A DNA stretch of 64,000 nt from Thioalkalivibrio sp. AKL19 (GCF_000420165.1 NZ_ATUK01000010.1:248001-312000); one strand, 5' to 3'; positions 1 through 8,136 are shown, counted from the first letter of the stretch. A program made the numbers and translations. The notes: generated by a model not told the origin, from the sequence alone.

Positions 1-1
1 G

Positions 2-730
2 CGCTGGGTACGCTGGGGCGGCACGCTGGACGATCACCTGTGGCAGCGCCTGCGGCGCCTGGTCGAGTCCGCCAAGACCGAATGGAAAAACCCCGACCAC
101 GGGATCTGGGAAGTGCGCACGGCCGGACGACCGTTTACCTACTCCGCCGCCCTGTGCGCGGTGGCGCTGGAGCGCGGAGCCGCGCTGGCCGAGCACAATG
201 GCATGGGCGGGGACAGCGCCCTCTGGCGCGCCGAGGCGCGGCAGATCCACGAGGCGATCCTGGAACAGGCCTGGGACCCCGAGCTCCAGAGCCTGACCGA
301 ACATCTGGGCGGCGGCGGCATCGACGCAAGCCTGCTGGCACTACCCGGACGCGGCGTCATTCCCGCGGATCACCCGAAGATGGTCGCCACGACCGAGGCG
401 GTCGTGCGGCGCCTGGGCGCGGGGAACGGCCTGCTCTACCGCTATCTGCCGCAGGAATCCCCGGATGGACTGCCCGGACACGAGGGTGCGTTTGTGCTGT
501 GCAGCTTCTGGCTGGTGGACAACCTGCTGGGGCAGGGCCGCCTGGACGAGGCCCAAGCCCTGTATGACTCCCTGTGCGCACGGACCAACCACCTCGGCCT
601 GCTGCCGGAACAGATCGATCCGGCCAGCGGGACATTCCTCGGCAACTTCCCGCAGGCGTTCAGCCACGTCGGCCTGATCTCCACGGGCATCAAGCTGGCG
701 CGGGCACTGGAGCGAGACGCGGAGAGCTGA
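2..730 (+). CDS. Glycoside hydrolase family 15 (glucoamylase-like), C-terminal part
   Basis: The reading frame is open from the left edge, so only the last ~242 residues are visible. The protein should hydrolyse alpha-glucosidic bonds in an (alpha/alpha)6 barrel. Visible GH15 landmarks are the NPDHGIWEVR segment followed by FTYSAALCAVALERG, and the C-terminal LLPEQIDPASGTFLGNFPQAFSHVGLI block, which in this family holds the second catalytic glutamate (LLPEQ). An internal ATG at 113 is not the start, because conserved family sequence continues upstream of it. The substrate cannot be told from this fragment; trehalose or other alpha-glucans are possible. It lies 3'-to-3' against the carbonic anhydrase gene on the opposite strand, with 67 bp between them. 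Confidence 0.85.
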   Translation, partial: RWVRWGGTLDDHLWQRLRRLVESAKTEWKNPDHGIWEVRTAGRPFTYSAALCAVALERGAALAEHNGMGGDSALWRAEARQIHEAILEQAWDPELQSLTEHLGGGGIDASLLALPGRGVIPADHPKMVATTEAVVRRLGAGNGLLYRYLPQESPDGLPGHEGAFVLCSFWLVDNLLGQGRLDEAQALYDSLCARTNHLGLLPEQIDPASGTFLGNFPQAFSHVGLISTGIKLARALERDAES

Positions 731-797
731 GCGCCGTCTCCCCGTACCGGAGCGACCCCCGGTCCGAACGACGTCCGGGCCGGGGGAGAGAGCCCGT

Positions 798-1364
798 TCA
801 GTCGGTCGGCATCATCGACGAGTGGTGATGCACGATCTTCCACTCCCCGTCGCGGTTTTCGTACACGAAGGTGTAACGCGCGGGGACATCCTTGGTCTCG
901 CCGCCGTCGGTGACACGAAAGGTGTAGGTGCCGGCGTCGGTGAGCTTGTTGCAGCCGAGCTTCACGTTGCGGGTGTTGATCGTCCCAAAGGGCTTCTTCT
1001 CGAGGAAGTGCTCGAAGTAGTCCTGGATCTCGGCGTGCGTGGTGCGCGGGACGTTGGAGACAGTCGGCAGCAGCACCGCGTCCTCGGCATAGCGCTCGGC
1101 GACCTTGCGCGCGTCACCCGTCTGCAGGGCGGCGTTCCAGCCCTCGAACAGCTCCTCGGCCAGGCGGCGGGTCGCCGGGGCGCAAACCACGCAGCTCTCG
1201 TTCGGCGGGGTATCGATCGCGCCAAATGCGGGATCGCCCCCGGTCCCGGTGACCGGGTGGTGCTGGTCGCGATGCGAGGCACTCAGGCTCAGACGCGCCC
1301 GCGGCGCCTGATCGGCGTTGATGAACTGGGTGCCGCTGATGCGCGGCCGGCTGCTCGTGGTCAC
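798..1364 (-). CDS. Iota-class carbonic anhydrase with a CsoS2-like N-terminal extension
   Basis: This 188-residue protein has a CaMKII-association/NTF2-like domain from about residue 65 (CAPATRRLAEELFEGWNAAL) to a C-terminal WKIVHHHSSMMP. The HHHSSxMP ending, the LLPTVSN segment and the TYTFRV...ARYTFVYE strands are signatures of bacterial iota carbonic anhydrases (SgcJ/EcaC annotation group), which hydrate CO2. The GTG start is supported by GGAG 9 nt upstream; the longer frame runs back into cbbR and is not coding. Bacterial relatives usually begin with a signal peptide. Here the first ~60 residues are hydrophilic and contain RISGTQF and HPVTGTGG, resembling the VSGT/ITGT motifs of CsoS2 in the same locus. 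It sits 91 bp after cbbR, in the carboxysome orientation. Cytoplasmic, probably carboxysomal, placement is inference; family membership is fairly sure. Confidence 0.85.
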   Translation of the reverse strand: MTTSSRPRISGTQFINADQAPRARLSLSASHRDQHHPVTGTGGDPAFGAIDTPPNESCVVCAPATRRLAEELFEGWNAALQTGDARKVAERYAEDAVLLPTVSNVPRTTHAEIQDYFEHFLEKKPFGTINTRNVKLGCNKLTDAGTYTFRVTDGGETKDVPARYTFVYENRDGEWKIVHHHSSMMPTD

Positions 1365-1455
1365 TGCCTGATCTCCGAGTTCGGCCGTTAGCGGCCGGGT
1401 AATCCGTGAATTGTAAGGTACGCTCCCGGGCCTGTCATGCTCGCGACGGCGCCCG

Positions 1456-2490
1456 TCAAGTGGCCTGCGCCTTGAAGGCAGCGAGCAGGTCCTCGACCTG
1501 CCCGCGCACTCGCGCCTCGTCCTGAATGGCAAAGTCGAGGAAGGTCTGGGCGACGACCGACAGCACCTTCTGCTTGGGATGGACGATGTGCCACTGGCGG
1601 TGGATCGGGAAGTGCTCCACATCCAGCAGCGCCACCGGGCCACCCGCGCCTTCGGCGCTGAGGGTGTGCAACGACAGCACCGCGATCCCCAGACCACCGA
1701 TGACCGCCTGCTTGATCGCCTCGTTGGAGCCCAGCTCCATGCGCACGGTGGGGTTGATACCGTGTTCCTGGAACAGTTTAAGAGTCGCCTCGCGAATGCC
1801 GGACCCCGGCTCGCGCATCAGGAAGGTCTCCCGCTCCAGGTGCTCGATCGGGATGTTGCGCTGCCCGGCAAGTGGGTGATCGCGACTGGCCATCACCACC
1901 AGCGGGTTCGGCGCGAACGGGTACACGGCGATATCGGTCAGCCGTTCGGGTACGTGCCCGATGATGTACAGATCGTCATCGTTGTTGGCCAGGCGCTGCA
2001 GCACACGGTCGAAGTTGCTGACCTCCAGCGACAACTCGATATCCGGATAGCGCTTGGCGAACTGTCCCAGGATGGTCGGCGCGAAATACTGCGCGGTGGT
2101 GATGACCGCCAGGCGCAGGCGTCCGCGCTTCAGCCCGTGCATCTCCGCGAGCTTCATTTCCAGGTTGGTCAGGGCCCCCAGCATCTCGCGACAGGTGTCG
2201 TACAGCAGCAGGCCGACCTCGGTGGGGAAGGCCTTGCGCCCGACGTACTCGAACAGCGGCAGGCCAAGCGCGCCGGAGAGCTTCTTGATCTGGATGGAAA
2301 CGGTGGGCTGGGTCAGGTACAGCTCTTCCGCGGCGCGGGTGAAGCTGCCCAGGCGCACGATCGCCTCGAACACCTGCAACTGGCGGAGGGTCGCATGCCG
2401 GATCAGATGCGCCGGCAGCTCGGATTTCAGCATTACCTGTGGAAGGCTGGACTCCTTCGCCGGTGTCGAGCTGCTCCCCTTTTTGGCCAT
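1456..2490 (-). CDS. cbbR: LysR-type regulator of CO2 fixation, CbbR
   Basis: This 344-residue LysR family protein has its winged helix-turn-helix at about residues 30-90 (ATLRQLQVFEAIVRLGSFTRAAEELYLTQPTVSIQIKKL) and then a periplasmic-binding-like effector domain. CbbR proteins activate RubisCO operons in response to metabolites such as RuBP or NADPH. The HLIRHATLRQLQVFEAI stretch and the position directly behind cbbO support the assignment over other LysR proteins. The ATG at 2490 (MAKKGSS) is chosen; a longer frame begins at 2535 inside an inverted-repeat element and is unlikely. Unlike many cbbR genes it is not divergent from cbbL but lies at the far end of the cluster on the same strand, so it must act on the cbbL promoter 13 kb away. 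Confidence 0.9.
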   Translation of the reverse strand: MAKKGSSSTPAKESSLPQVMLKSELPAHLIRHATLRQLQVFEAIVRLGSFTRAAEELYLTQPTVSIQIKKLSGALGLPLFEYVGRKAFPTEVGLLLYDTCREMLGALTNLEMKLAEMHGLKRGRLRLAVITTAQYFAPTILGQFAKRYPDIELSLEVSNFDRVLQRLANNDDDLYIIGHVPERLTDIAVYPFAPNPLVVMASRDHPLAGQRNIPIEHLERETFLMREPGSGIREATLKLFQEHGINPTVRMELGSNEAIKQAVIGGLGIAVLSLHTLSAEGAGGPVALLDVEHFPIHRQWHIVHPKQKVLSVVAQTFLDFAIQDEARVRGQVEDLLAAFKAQAT

Positions 2491-2497
2491 GCTAGTC

Positions 2498-2709
2498 CCG
2501 TGACCCCTCGAGTTCGACGCATCCAGAGTTGCCACGATGCGCCATGAGGGTGTGGCGGCGCTTCATGGGCGCTTCCTCCGGACGAGCCACCCACCGGCCA
2601 TCAGCGGCGTTGCACGTGCCTGCAAGGAGACCCACCCTTCCCGCACAAGCGCGCCTTGCATCTGATTGGGCAGCGACTCGCTGGTCGTGTCGGACTCGAG
2701 GGGTCACGG
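2498..2709. repeat. 212-bp element with terminal inverted repeats between cbbO and cbbR
   Basis: Positions 2498-2513 and 2694-2709 are perfect 16-bp inverted copies, and pairing continues with a few mismatches to about 29 bp. The element fills nearly the whole cbbO-cbbR gap, ending 6 bp from the cbbO stop and 8 bp from the cbbR start. No coding capacity was recognised and no clear target duplication is seen. It could be a MITE-like remnant or a large hairpin that ends cbbO transcripts and carries the cbbR leader. Confidence 0.6.
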
Positions 2710-2715
2710 TACGCC

Positions 2716-5037
2716 CTACCGGGTGAGGCCTGCGTACAGCATGGGCAGCTTTTCCGGTAGCCGCTCGATATGGTCCAGCACCATGAAGTGCTGTGCGCCG
2801 AAGATGCGCTCCACGTACTCGTCCGCCTTCGGATCCAGGCTGATGCAGAAGCTGTAGACGCCGTTCTTGCCGACCTCTTCCACCGCACGCTTGGCATCCT
2901 GGCGCAGGTATTGCGGGTCGCGCACATCGGTGTCCGCCGGCTCGCCATCGGTCACAATCAGCAGCAGCTTCTTCTGCGTGCCCTGCTGATGCAGCAGGTG
3001 GCCGGCATGCCGGATGGCCGCGCCCATGCGGGTGGAGAGCTGCCCCTTCATCCCGGCCAGGCGGGCGCGGGCATGATCGTCATAGGGGGCATCGAAATCC
3101 TTGAAGCGGTAGTACTCGACGTCGTGGCGCCCGTCGGACGCAAAGCCATGAATGGCGAAGGGATCACCGATCTTCGAGATCGCCCCGCCCAGCAGCGCGG
3201 TGGCCTCGCGGGCCAGCTGCACCACGGTCGTCTCGCCATCGGCCAGGGTCTCGTTGGTCGACTCCGACAGGTCCAACAGCACCAGCACCGAGAGATCCCG
3301 CACCTGGCGGATATTGCGCACGTAGATGCGCTCGTCCGGCTGGCGCCGCATGCGCAGGTCAATCTGCGCCTCGACCAGGGCGTTCACGTCCAATTCGTCG
3401 CCCTCGGCCTGCTTGCGCAGGCGCTGCACGCCCTGCGGCTGCATCGCCTCGATCAGAAACTTCAGACGCGAGATCAGCGGCTTGTGCTTTTCGTTGATCG
3501 CGTCGATCTCTTCCACGTCGCCCTTCTTCGGGCGCCGCTCGAGCAGGGTCACCCAGTGCGGGCGCTCCAGCTGCATCTGGTAGTCCCACTCGTGGTAGTG
3601 GTACGGCAGCGAGAGCGGCTCCTTGCCCTCCTGCTGGTTGATGCTTTCCTCTTCGCCATCCCGGAACCATTCGGTCGCCAGCACCATGATCATCTGGGCG
3701 TCATCCCCGGCAAACGGGACATCCAGGGTGTTGATCATCTCCATGGGACTGACGTAGACGCGCTCCTGATTCGTACCGCTGGCCATCAGCGTCTCGAAAT
3801 CGTCTTCCTCGCGGCCAAACGCCCAGATGTAGCGGTTGTCGTCACGGTAGAGCACATCCGGCGCGACCTGACGCGGGTTCATGTACCCCTTTTCCGGGAA
3901 CTCGGGCGCCAGGGCCTCCGCCAGCTCGCGCGCCAGCCCCGGGGCCTCCAGATCGTCCGCCCGTTCGGCAAGGGCCGCCCGGGCCTTGCCCACGAACGCA
4001 TGGTCATCGCGGTAGTCGGGATCCAGCAGGGCCCGCGCGGTGCGGGCCAGCAGGGCCTGCGGCGCGTCGCCGTCGTCCGGGGTCGCGGTATGCAGGGGTG
4101 TCCAGAGGTTGCGCAAACCCGGGAAACCCCGGCTGGCCAGGGCCTCCACGCGGGCATCCTCGAACAACTCGGTCAGCACGCCGGTCACGCCGCGCGGCGC
4201 CTCCTCCGGCTGCATTTCGCGCGTGTAGACCACATGGGCCGCCGCATGGGCCGCCGCCGCACGGTAGAGATCCAGCCCGGTAAGGCCTTCCCAGTCATCG
4301 AAGGCATCCGGCAGGAAGATCGTGAAGCCCTCGATGTAGGGCTTGTAGCCTTCGCGCGACTCGAAATCGCCACTGGTCGGCCGCATGAAGAAGTCGCGCG
4401 CCCACAACGAACGCAGGTACAGGTTGATGCGGCGCTGGACGTCCACGAACAGCGTGCCACGGCGTTCCTTCTGGAAGACCGAGCGCGACTCGGGCGATTC
4501 CAGCCCGAAATACGCAATCTGCGCCTCAAGGTCGGTGCGATGGGCCTGTGCCCCCCAGCTTGCCCAGCGGCGCAGGCCGCCAAGGGTCAGGTGGGTCAGG
4601 AGCTCGTCCAGGTGTTCCAGCATCGGGCGAACGCCACGCGGCGCCTGCCCCAGCAGGTTGTCGACCAGGCGCAGATACCCGGAGAAAAGGCCCTGGTCTC
4701 CCAGGCGGCGGGCGGCGACCGGGCTGGTCGAGATCAGCAGCGTGATCACCGCGGCACTGGTCTTCGAGTACATCTTGATCGCCGAGCTCACCAGCTCGCC
4801 GACCGCGTCCTCGCCCAGTTCCTGCGCCACGTCCGGCGTCTCCTGGACGAAGGCGATGACCATCTCGGAGCCGCGACCGAGGGAATGCAGGCTGCGCGCG
4901 CCCTCCAGGTAGTAGCGCTTCAACCCCCCTGCACTGAACGCGCGCGAGGCCTCCTGCCACGACGCCTCGAGGACCTCGGCGGCCTGGTCCCCGAGGTCTT
5001 CGAGGAGGTCCTGATAGTCCTCCAGATGGATGCTCAT
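2716..5037 (-). CDS. cbbO: RubisCO activase adaptor CbbO (VWA domain)
   Basis: CbbO pairs with the AAA+ ring CbbQ to release inhibitory sugar phosphates from RubisCO. The 773-residue length fits the family. The C-terminal third is a von Willebrand A domain with a MIDAS of DLSES form (LDLSESTNET) and a later VTDGEPADTD segment, which binds RubisCO in characterised CbbQO systems. The N-terminal part is the helical CbbO-specific region. It starts 19 bp after the cbbQ stop and is the last gene of the carboxysome operon before the inverted-repeat element and cbbR. Confidence 0.93.
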   Translation of the reverse strand: MSIHLEDYQDLLEDLGDQAAEVLEASWQEASRAFSAGGLKRYYLEGARSLHSLGRGSEMVIAFVQETPDVAQELGEDAVGELVSSAIKMYSKTSAAVITLLISTSPVAARRLGDQGLFSGYLRLVDNLLGQAPRGVRPMLEHLDELLTHLTLGGLRRWASWGAQAHRTDLEAQIAYFGLESPESRSVFQKERRGTLFVDVQRRINLYLRSLWARDFFMRPTSGDFESREGYKPYIEGFTIFLPDAFDDWEGLTGLDLYRAAAAHAAAHVVYTREMQPEEAPRGVTGVLTELFEDARVEALASRGFPGLRNLWTPLHTATPDDGDAPQALLARTARALLDPDYRDDHAFVGKARAALAERADDLEAPGLARELAEALAPEFPEKGYMNPRQVAPDVLYRDDNRYIWAFGREEDDFETLMASGTNQERVYVSPMEMINTLDVPFAGDDAQMIMVLATEWFRDGEEESINQQEGKEPLSLPYHYHEWDYQMQLERPHWVTLLERRPKKGDVEEIDAINEKHKPLISRLKFLIEAMQPQGVQRLRKQAEGDELDVNALVEAQIDLRMRRQPDERIYVRNIRQVRDLSVLVLLDLSESTNETLADGETTVVQLAREATALLGGAISKIGDPFAIHGFASDGRHDVEYYRFKDFDAPYDDHARARLAGMKGQLSTRMGAAIRHAGHLLHQQGTQKKLLLIVTDGEPADTDVRDPQYLRQDAKRAVEEVGKNGVYSFCISLDPKADEYVERIFGAQHFMVLDHIERLPEKLPMLYAGLTR

Positions 5038-5056
5038 CGTGATCCGGCGCAGGCGC

Positions 5057-5860
5057 CTAGAAGAACGTCGTCACGGCGGCGTCAAGGGCGTCGCGCATGT
5101 CGGGGTCGTCCGTGATCGGACGGACCAGCGTCATGCGGCAGGCGGCCAGCGGTGCAACCCCCTTCGCAATCAGGGAGGCGGCATACACCAGCATACGGGT
5201 CGAGATACCCTCGTCGAGTCCATGCCCCTTCAGGTTGCGTGCGCGTTCCGCCACGCTGACCAGTTTCCCGGCCATCTCCTCGTTCACGCCACCCTCATGG
5301 GCGACGATTCGCGCCTCGGTCTCGTGTCCGGGATAGTTGAAGTCCAGTGCGCCGAAGCGCTGCTTGGTGGACTCCTTGAGATCTTTCATCAGGCTCTGGT
5401 AGCCGGGGTTGTAGGAGATCACCACCTGGAAGTCGGGGTGCGCCTCGACCATCTCGCCCTTTTTCTCCAGCGGCAGCACGCGACGGTTGTCCGTCAGCGG
5501 GTGGATCACCACCGTGGTGTCCTGGCGCGCCTCGACAATTTCGTCGAGATAGCAGATGGCCCCGTGACGGGCGGCCTGGGTCAGCGGACCGTCCTGCCAG
5601 CGGGTCCCGTCGGCATCCAGCAGATAACGACCGACCAGATCCGAGGCCGTCATGTCTTCGTTGCAGGCCACGGTGATCAGGGGCTTGCCCAGCTTCCACG
5701 CCATGTGCTCGACAAAGCGCGTCTTGCCACACCCGGTCGGGCCCTTGAGCATCATCGGCATGCGCACCGAATAGGCCGCCTCGTACAGCTCCACCTCGTC
5801 GGCGGTCGGCTGGTAGTACGGTTCTGCGGTGATCAGGTGATCGCGTAACTCGTCCTGCAT
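5057..5860 (-). CDS. cbbQ: RubisCO activase AAA+ motor CbbQ
   Basis: This 267-residue MoxR-type AAA+ ATPase has Walker A GPTGCGKT near residue 40 and Walker [11 protein letters not shown] near residue 100. It forms hexamers that hydrolyse ATP and, through CbbO, remodel inhibited RubisCO. The N-terminal [19 protein letters not shown] segment and the C-terminal region are typical of CbbQ rather than the denitrification protein NorQ, and the neighbours (mcdB upstream, cbbO downstream) agree. In alpha-carboxysome bacteria this pair can associate with the shell. Confidence 0.95.
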   Translation of the reverse strand: MQDELRDHLITAEPYYQPTADEVELYEAAYSVRMPMMLKGPTGCGKTRFVEHMAWKLGKPLITVACNEDMTASDLVGRYLLDADGTRWQDGPLTQAARHGAICYLDEIVEARQDTTVVIHPLTDNRRVLPLEKKGEMVEAHPDFQVVISYNPGYQSLMKDLKESTKQRFGALDFNYPGHETEARIVAHEGGVNEEMAGKLVSVAERARNLKGHGLDEGISTRMLVYAASLIAKGVAPLAACRMTLVRPITDDPDMRDALDAAVTTFF

Positions 5861-5919
5861 CTGTTCGACTCCTCAATCAGAAAGGCCGGGGCAAACCCCG
5901 GCCGCCGGCACCGCCGCCC

Positions 5920-6312
5920 TCAGTCGGGCCAGATCCGCTCGGGATGCAGCTCGTTCCCGGTATTGTCCGCCTTGGACGACTTCTTCGCCGCCGGCTTCTT
6001 CGCGGCCGGGCTCTTCTTGGCCTGGGAGGAGGCCGCCGTGCCCGCCGTCTTCCGGGCCGTCGCCGGCTTCTTGCGCGCAGTCGTACGCTTGCGCGCAGGC
6101 GCCTTGCGAGTCGTCGTCGCCGCCTTCTTGGTGGCGGCCGTCTTGGTGCTGGCCGCGGCCCGCGGCTGGCTGCTCGCTGGCTCCTGGCTCGTGTCCTTCT
6201 GGGCCTCGGCCTGCGCGTCGGCCTTGGCTGGGGTTTCCTGGCTCTTGTCCTTGTCCTGGTCCTCGCGCGCACTGCGCACGCCGGCTGCCAGCTTGTCTTG
6301 CAGATTGCTCAT
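5920..6312 (-). CDS. mcdB: Carboxysome positioning adaptor McdB (alpha type)
   Basis: McdB links carboxysomes to the ParA-type ATPase McdA so that they are spaced over the nucleoid. This 130-residue protein has a short N-terminal segment (MSNLQDKLAAGVRSAR), a long low-complexity middle rich in Ala, Lys, Arg and Thr, and a C-terminus ELHPERIWPD. A conserved tryptophan near the C-terminal end is the hallmark of alpha-McdB proteins. The ATG overlaps the mcdA stop (ATGA at 6309-6312), so the two are translationally coupled. The lysine/alanine-rich middle resembles histone H1-like tails and may touch DNA. The assignment rests on context and the C-terminal signature, because the middle is too biased to compare. 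Confidence 0.82.
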   Translation of the reverse strand: MSNLQDKLAAGVRSAREDQDKDKSQETPAKADAQAEAQKDTSQEPASSQPRAAASTKTAATKKAATTTRKAPARKRTTARKKPATARKTAGTAASSQAKKSPAAKKPAAKKSSKADNTGNELHPERIWPD

Positions 6313-6944
6313 TGCGACACCTCCTCGATGATGGCTTCGATCTCCGCCGCCGCGGCCTCGCCGGGCTTGCCAAGATCAAAGACGGAACAGCCCTCGAGTG
6401 CCGAGCGCCGGTAGATGGCCCGCCGGCGCAGCGTCTGCTCCAGGGCGGGGATGTCGATCTCCATCAGTGCGTGCTTCATCGCGCGCGACAGGGCACTGCG
6501 GACCTCGAGCTGATTGACAACGATAAACGGCCGCAGGCCGGGGTTCCTGAGCCGCGCCTCTTCCAGGCCGCGCCCCATCCGGACACTGCCCCACAGATCA
6601 ACGGGGGACGGCAGGACCGGGATGAGAACCTCGTCGGAGGCCCCCAGCGCACCATTGACCGCGCCGCCTTCCAGGGTTGGCGGACAGTCGACCACGATGT
6701 ACTCGTAATCCTTGCGCAGCGCCTGGAGCTCGCGATCAAGCGGACCGGCCACCGCGAACACCGAAGCCGGGAACGGACGTTCGTCGGAGGCCATACGGGC
6801 CCATTGCCCCGCCGAGCCCTGCGGATCCGCATCCACCACGAGGGTTCGTCCGCGCCGCGCGAGCCCGGCGGCCAGGTTCATGGTCAGGGTGGTCTTGCCC
6901 GTCCCACCCTTTTGATTGACTACCGCGATTACCCTCGAACCCAC
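6309..6944 (-). CDS. mcdA: ParA-family carboxysome positioning ATPase McdA
   Basis: This 211-residue ParA/MinD-like ATPase carries a deviant Walker A (KGGTGKTT with the signature lysine) at the N-terminus and a VVDCPP switch segment. McdA binds nucleoid DNA as an ATP dimer, and McdB on carboxysomes stimulates its ATPase to create gradients that distribute the organelles. The short length without an N-terminal DNA-binding domain fits McdA rather than a chromosomal ParA. It overlaps mcdB by 4 bp and follows the acRAF gene. Confidence 0.9.
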   Translation of the reverse strand: MGSRVIAVVNQKGGTGKTTLTMNLAAGLARRGRTLVVDADPQGSAGQWARMASDERPFPASVFAVAGPLDRELQALRKDYEYIVVDCPPTLEGGAVNGALGASDEVLIPVLPSPVDLWGSVRMGRGLEEARLRNPGLRPFIVVNQLEVRSALSRAMKHALMEIDIPALEQTLRRRAIYRRSALEGCSVFDLGKPGEAAAAEIEAIIEEVSQ

Positions 6945-7004
6945 GCAACAGCCTCCTGCGGAAGGGGGCCGGGATGACCCCGGCCCGTCAAGTATGCCTC
7001 CGGC

Positions 7005-7286
7005 TCAGCCGGTGGTGGCATCGGCCAGGCGGTCGACCTCCAGGGCAAAGGCCTTGTCGCCCTCCCCGAGCTGCTCGCCGTCACGGGCGTCGATCGTGAT
7101 GTTCACGTATGTCGTCCCGAAGCTGATGTTCGGGTGATACCCGTCCTGCTCCGACAGCTCGGCCACGCGGTCGAGAAACTCCCGCGTGATCCCGTAGCGG
7201 TCGAACGTGAACTGCTTGCTCATGGACGCCGAGGACCCCTTCCCGGGTTCCCAGCCGGCCGGCACCACCAGATCGGTATCCGCCAT
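7005..7286 (-). CDS. RubisCO assembly factor acRAF (pterin dehydratase-like)
   Basis: This 93-residue protein has a pterin-4a-carbinolamine dehydratase fold. Where true dehydratases show an EHHP-type active site, this one has DGYHPNISFGTTYVNITI, so one catalytic histidine is missing. That is the known state of acRAF, the alpha-carboxysome RubisCO assembly chaperone. A second gene at 37595 keeps the intact EDHHPDM motif, which makes the contrast within this genome clear. It lies between the ferritin-like gene and mcdA in the standard alpha-carboxysome order. Confidence 0.9.
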   Translation of the reverse strand: MADTDLVVPAGWEPGKGSSASMSKQFTFDRYGITREFLDRVAELSEQDGYHPNISFGTTYVNITIDARDGEQLGEGDKAFALEVDRLADATTG

Positions 7287-7321
7287 TGCCTACTCCGCTC
7301 GTATTGCCGCGTCCGCGTTCG

Positions 7322-7744
7322 TCACGCGGGATTGCCCTGGGCATCGATCTCGCGCACGTGTTCCAGCTCGTCCTCGAGAATGCTCTCGAACAGCGCTGCG
7401 TCGTCCACCGCACCCACACGCCGGCAGTAGACGGCCGCCTCGTCATACAGGCGAACCGCCTCCATTTCCAGCTCGCGGTTGCGCGCCAGGAGCTCGGCCA
7501 TGGAGCGCCCGAGCCGGACCGGCGCCAGCTGGCTGCCGTTCGGGGCCACCCCATAGTGGAACATGCGGGTCATGAACCGGTCCGCATGGTCCAGTTCTTC
7601 CTGGGCGTCGCGACGCAGGCATTCGCTTACGTCATTCATGCCCCACATCGCGGTCAACCGCGCCTGGGCCAGGTACTGCTGAACCGCCGAGAGCTCGTGC
7701 GCGACCGCGCGGTTCAGGTATCCCACGATCCGTGGATCGGACAT
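7322..7744 (-). CDS. Bacterioferritin-like protein of the carboxysome operon
   Basis: This 140-residue four-helix ferritin-like protein has diiron-type ligands in AHELSAVQQYL, AQEELDHADRF and ILEDELEHVREID. Genes of this kind sit in most alpha-carboxysome operons between csoS1 and acRAF; their exact role (iron storage or peroxide handling near the carboxysome) is not settled. The start at 7744 (MSDPRIVGYLNRAVAHELSA) is chosen; the longer frame overlaps csoS1B and is a shadow. The next gene upstream, csoS1B, ends 10 bp before it. Confidence 0.88.
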   Translation of the reverse strand: MSDPRIVGYLNRAVAHELSAVQQYLAQARLTAMWGMNDVSECLRRDAQEELDHADRFMTRMFHYGVAPNGSQLAPVRLGRSMAELLARNRELEMEAVRLYDEAAVYCRRVGAVDDAALFESILEDELEHVREIDAQGNPA

Positions 7745-7754
7745 GGATGTCGCC

Positions 7755-8069
7755 TCAGCTGGCCGAACCGTTGGCGCTCGGGGCCGTCGGCAGGATGCCT
7801 TCCACTTCGGAATGCACGCGCGCAATGATGTGCGCAGCCACCAGGCCGTCACCGACACGCTCGCAGGAATCCGCACCGGCACGCACGGCGGCGTTCACGG
7901 CGCCGGTTTCGCCACGGACCAGCACGGTCACGTAGCCGCCACCCACGAACTGACGACCGATCAGGCGCACTTCGGAGGCCTTGGTCATCGCATCCGCGGC
8001 TTCAATCGCCGGCACCAGACCGCGGGTCTCGATCATGCCGAGGGCCACACCAGAAATTTCGCTAGCCAT
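7755..8069 (-). CDS. csoS1B: Carboxysome shell hexamer protein CsoS1 (CsoS1B position)
   Basis: This 104-residue single BMC-domain protein builds the hexameric facets of the alpha-carboxysome shell. It is almost identical to its two neighbours over the BMC core (ALGMIETRGLVPAIEAADAM, then KASEVRLIGRQFVGGGYVTV), including the conserved GG pore region, but has a slightly longer tail (EGILPTAPSANGSAS). Naming follows gene order (1C, 1A, 1B). The ATG at 8069 is preferred over the one at 8072. A terminator-like hairpin lies just upstream, so this gene and those after it may be transcribed less than the other shell genes. Confidence 0.93.
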   Translation of the reverse strand: MASEISGVALGMIETRGLVPAIEAADAMTKASEVRLIGRQFVGGGYVTVLVRGETGAVNAAVRAGADSCERVGDGLVAAHIIARVHSEVEGILPTAPSANGSAS

Positions 8070-8085
8070 CATCTACCTCTTCTTG

Positions 8086-8120
8086 AAAAAAGCCGCCGGG
8101 GCCCGCTGGGACCCGACGGC
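8086..8120 (-). terminator. Intra-operon terminator-like hairpin between csoS1A and csoS1B
   Basis: On the minus strand, 8120-8108 pairs with 8104-8092 (13 positions with one mismatch and one G-T), followed directly by six T at 8091-8086. This is the form of an intrinsic terminator, yet it stands between genes of one operon, so partial termination or a 3'-end processing point is more likely than a full stop. Confidence 0.75.
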
Positions 8121-8136
8121 GTTCGACTACCGCGAG

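Noticed and set aside
798-1697. 299-residue reading frame on the minus strand ending in the iota-CA domain
   Set aside because: The first ~110 residues are a frame-shifted shadow of cbbR; GTG 1364 has a good ribosome site and begins the plausible protein.
2770-5115. 781-residue frame opposite cbbO
   Set aside because: Low-complexity His/Gln/Arg-rich shadow of a real gene; the same holds for the long frames opposite csoS2 (11860-14154), the RND gene (16111-18237) and hyuAB (31408-34224).
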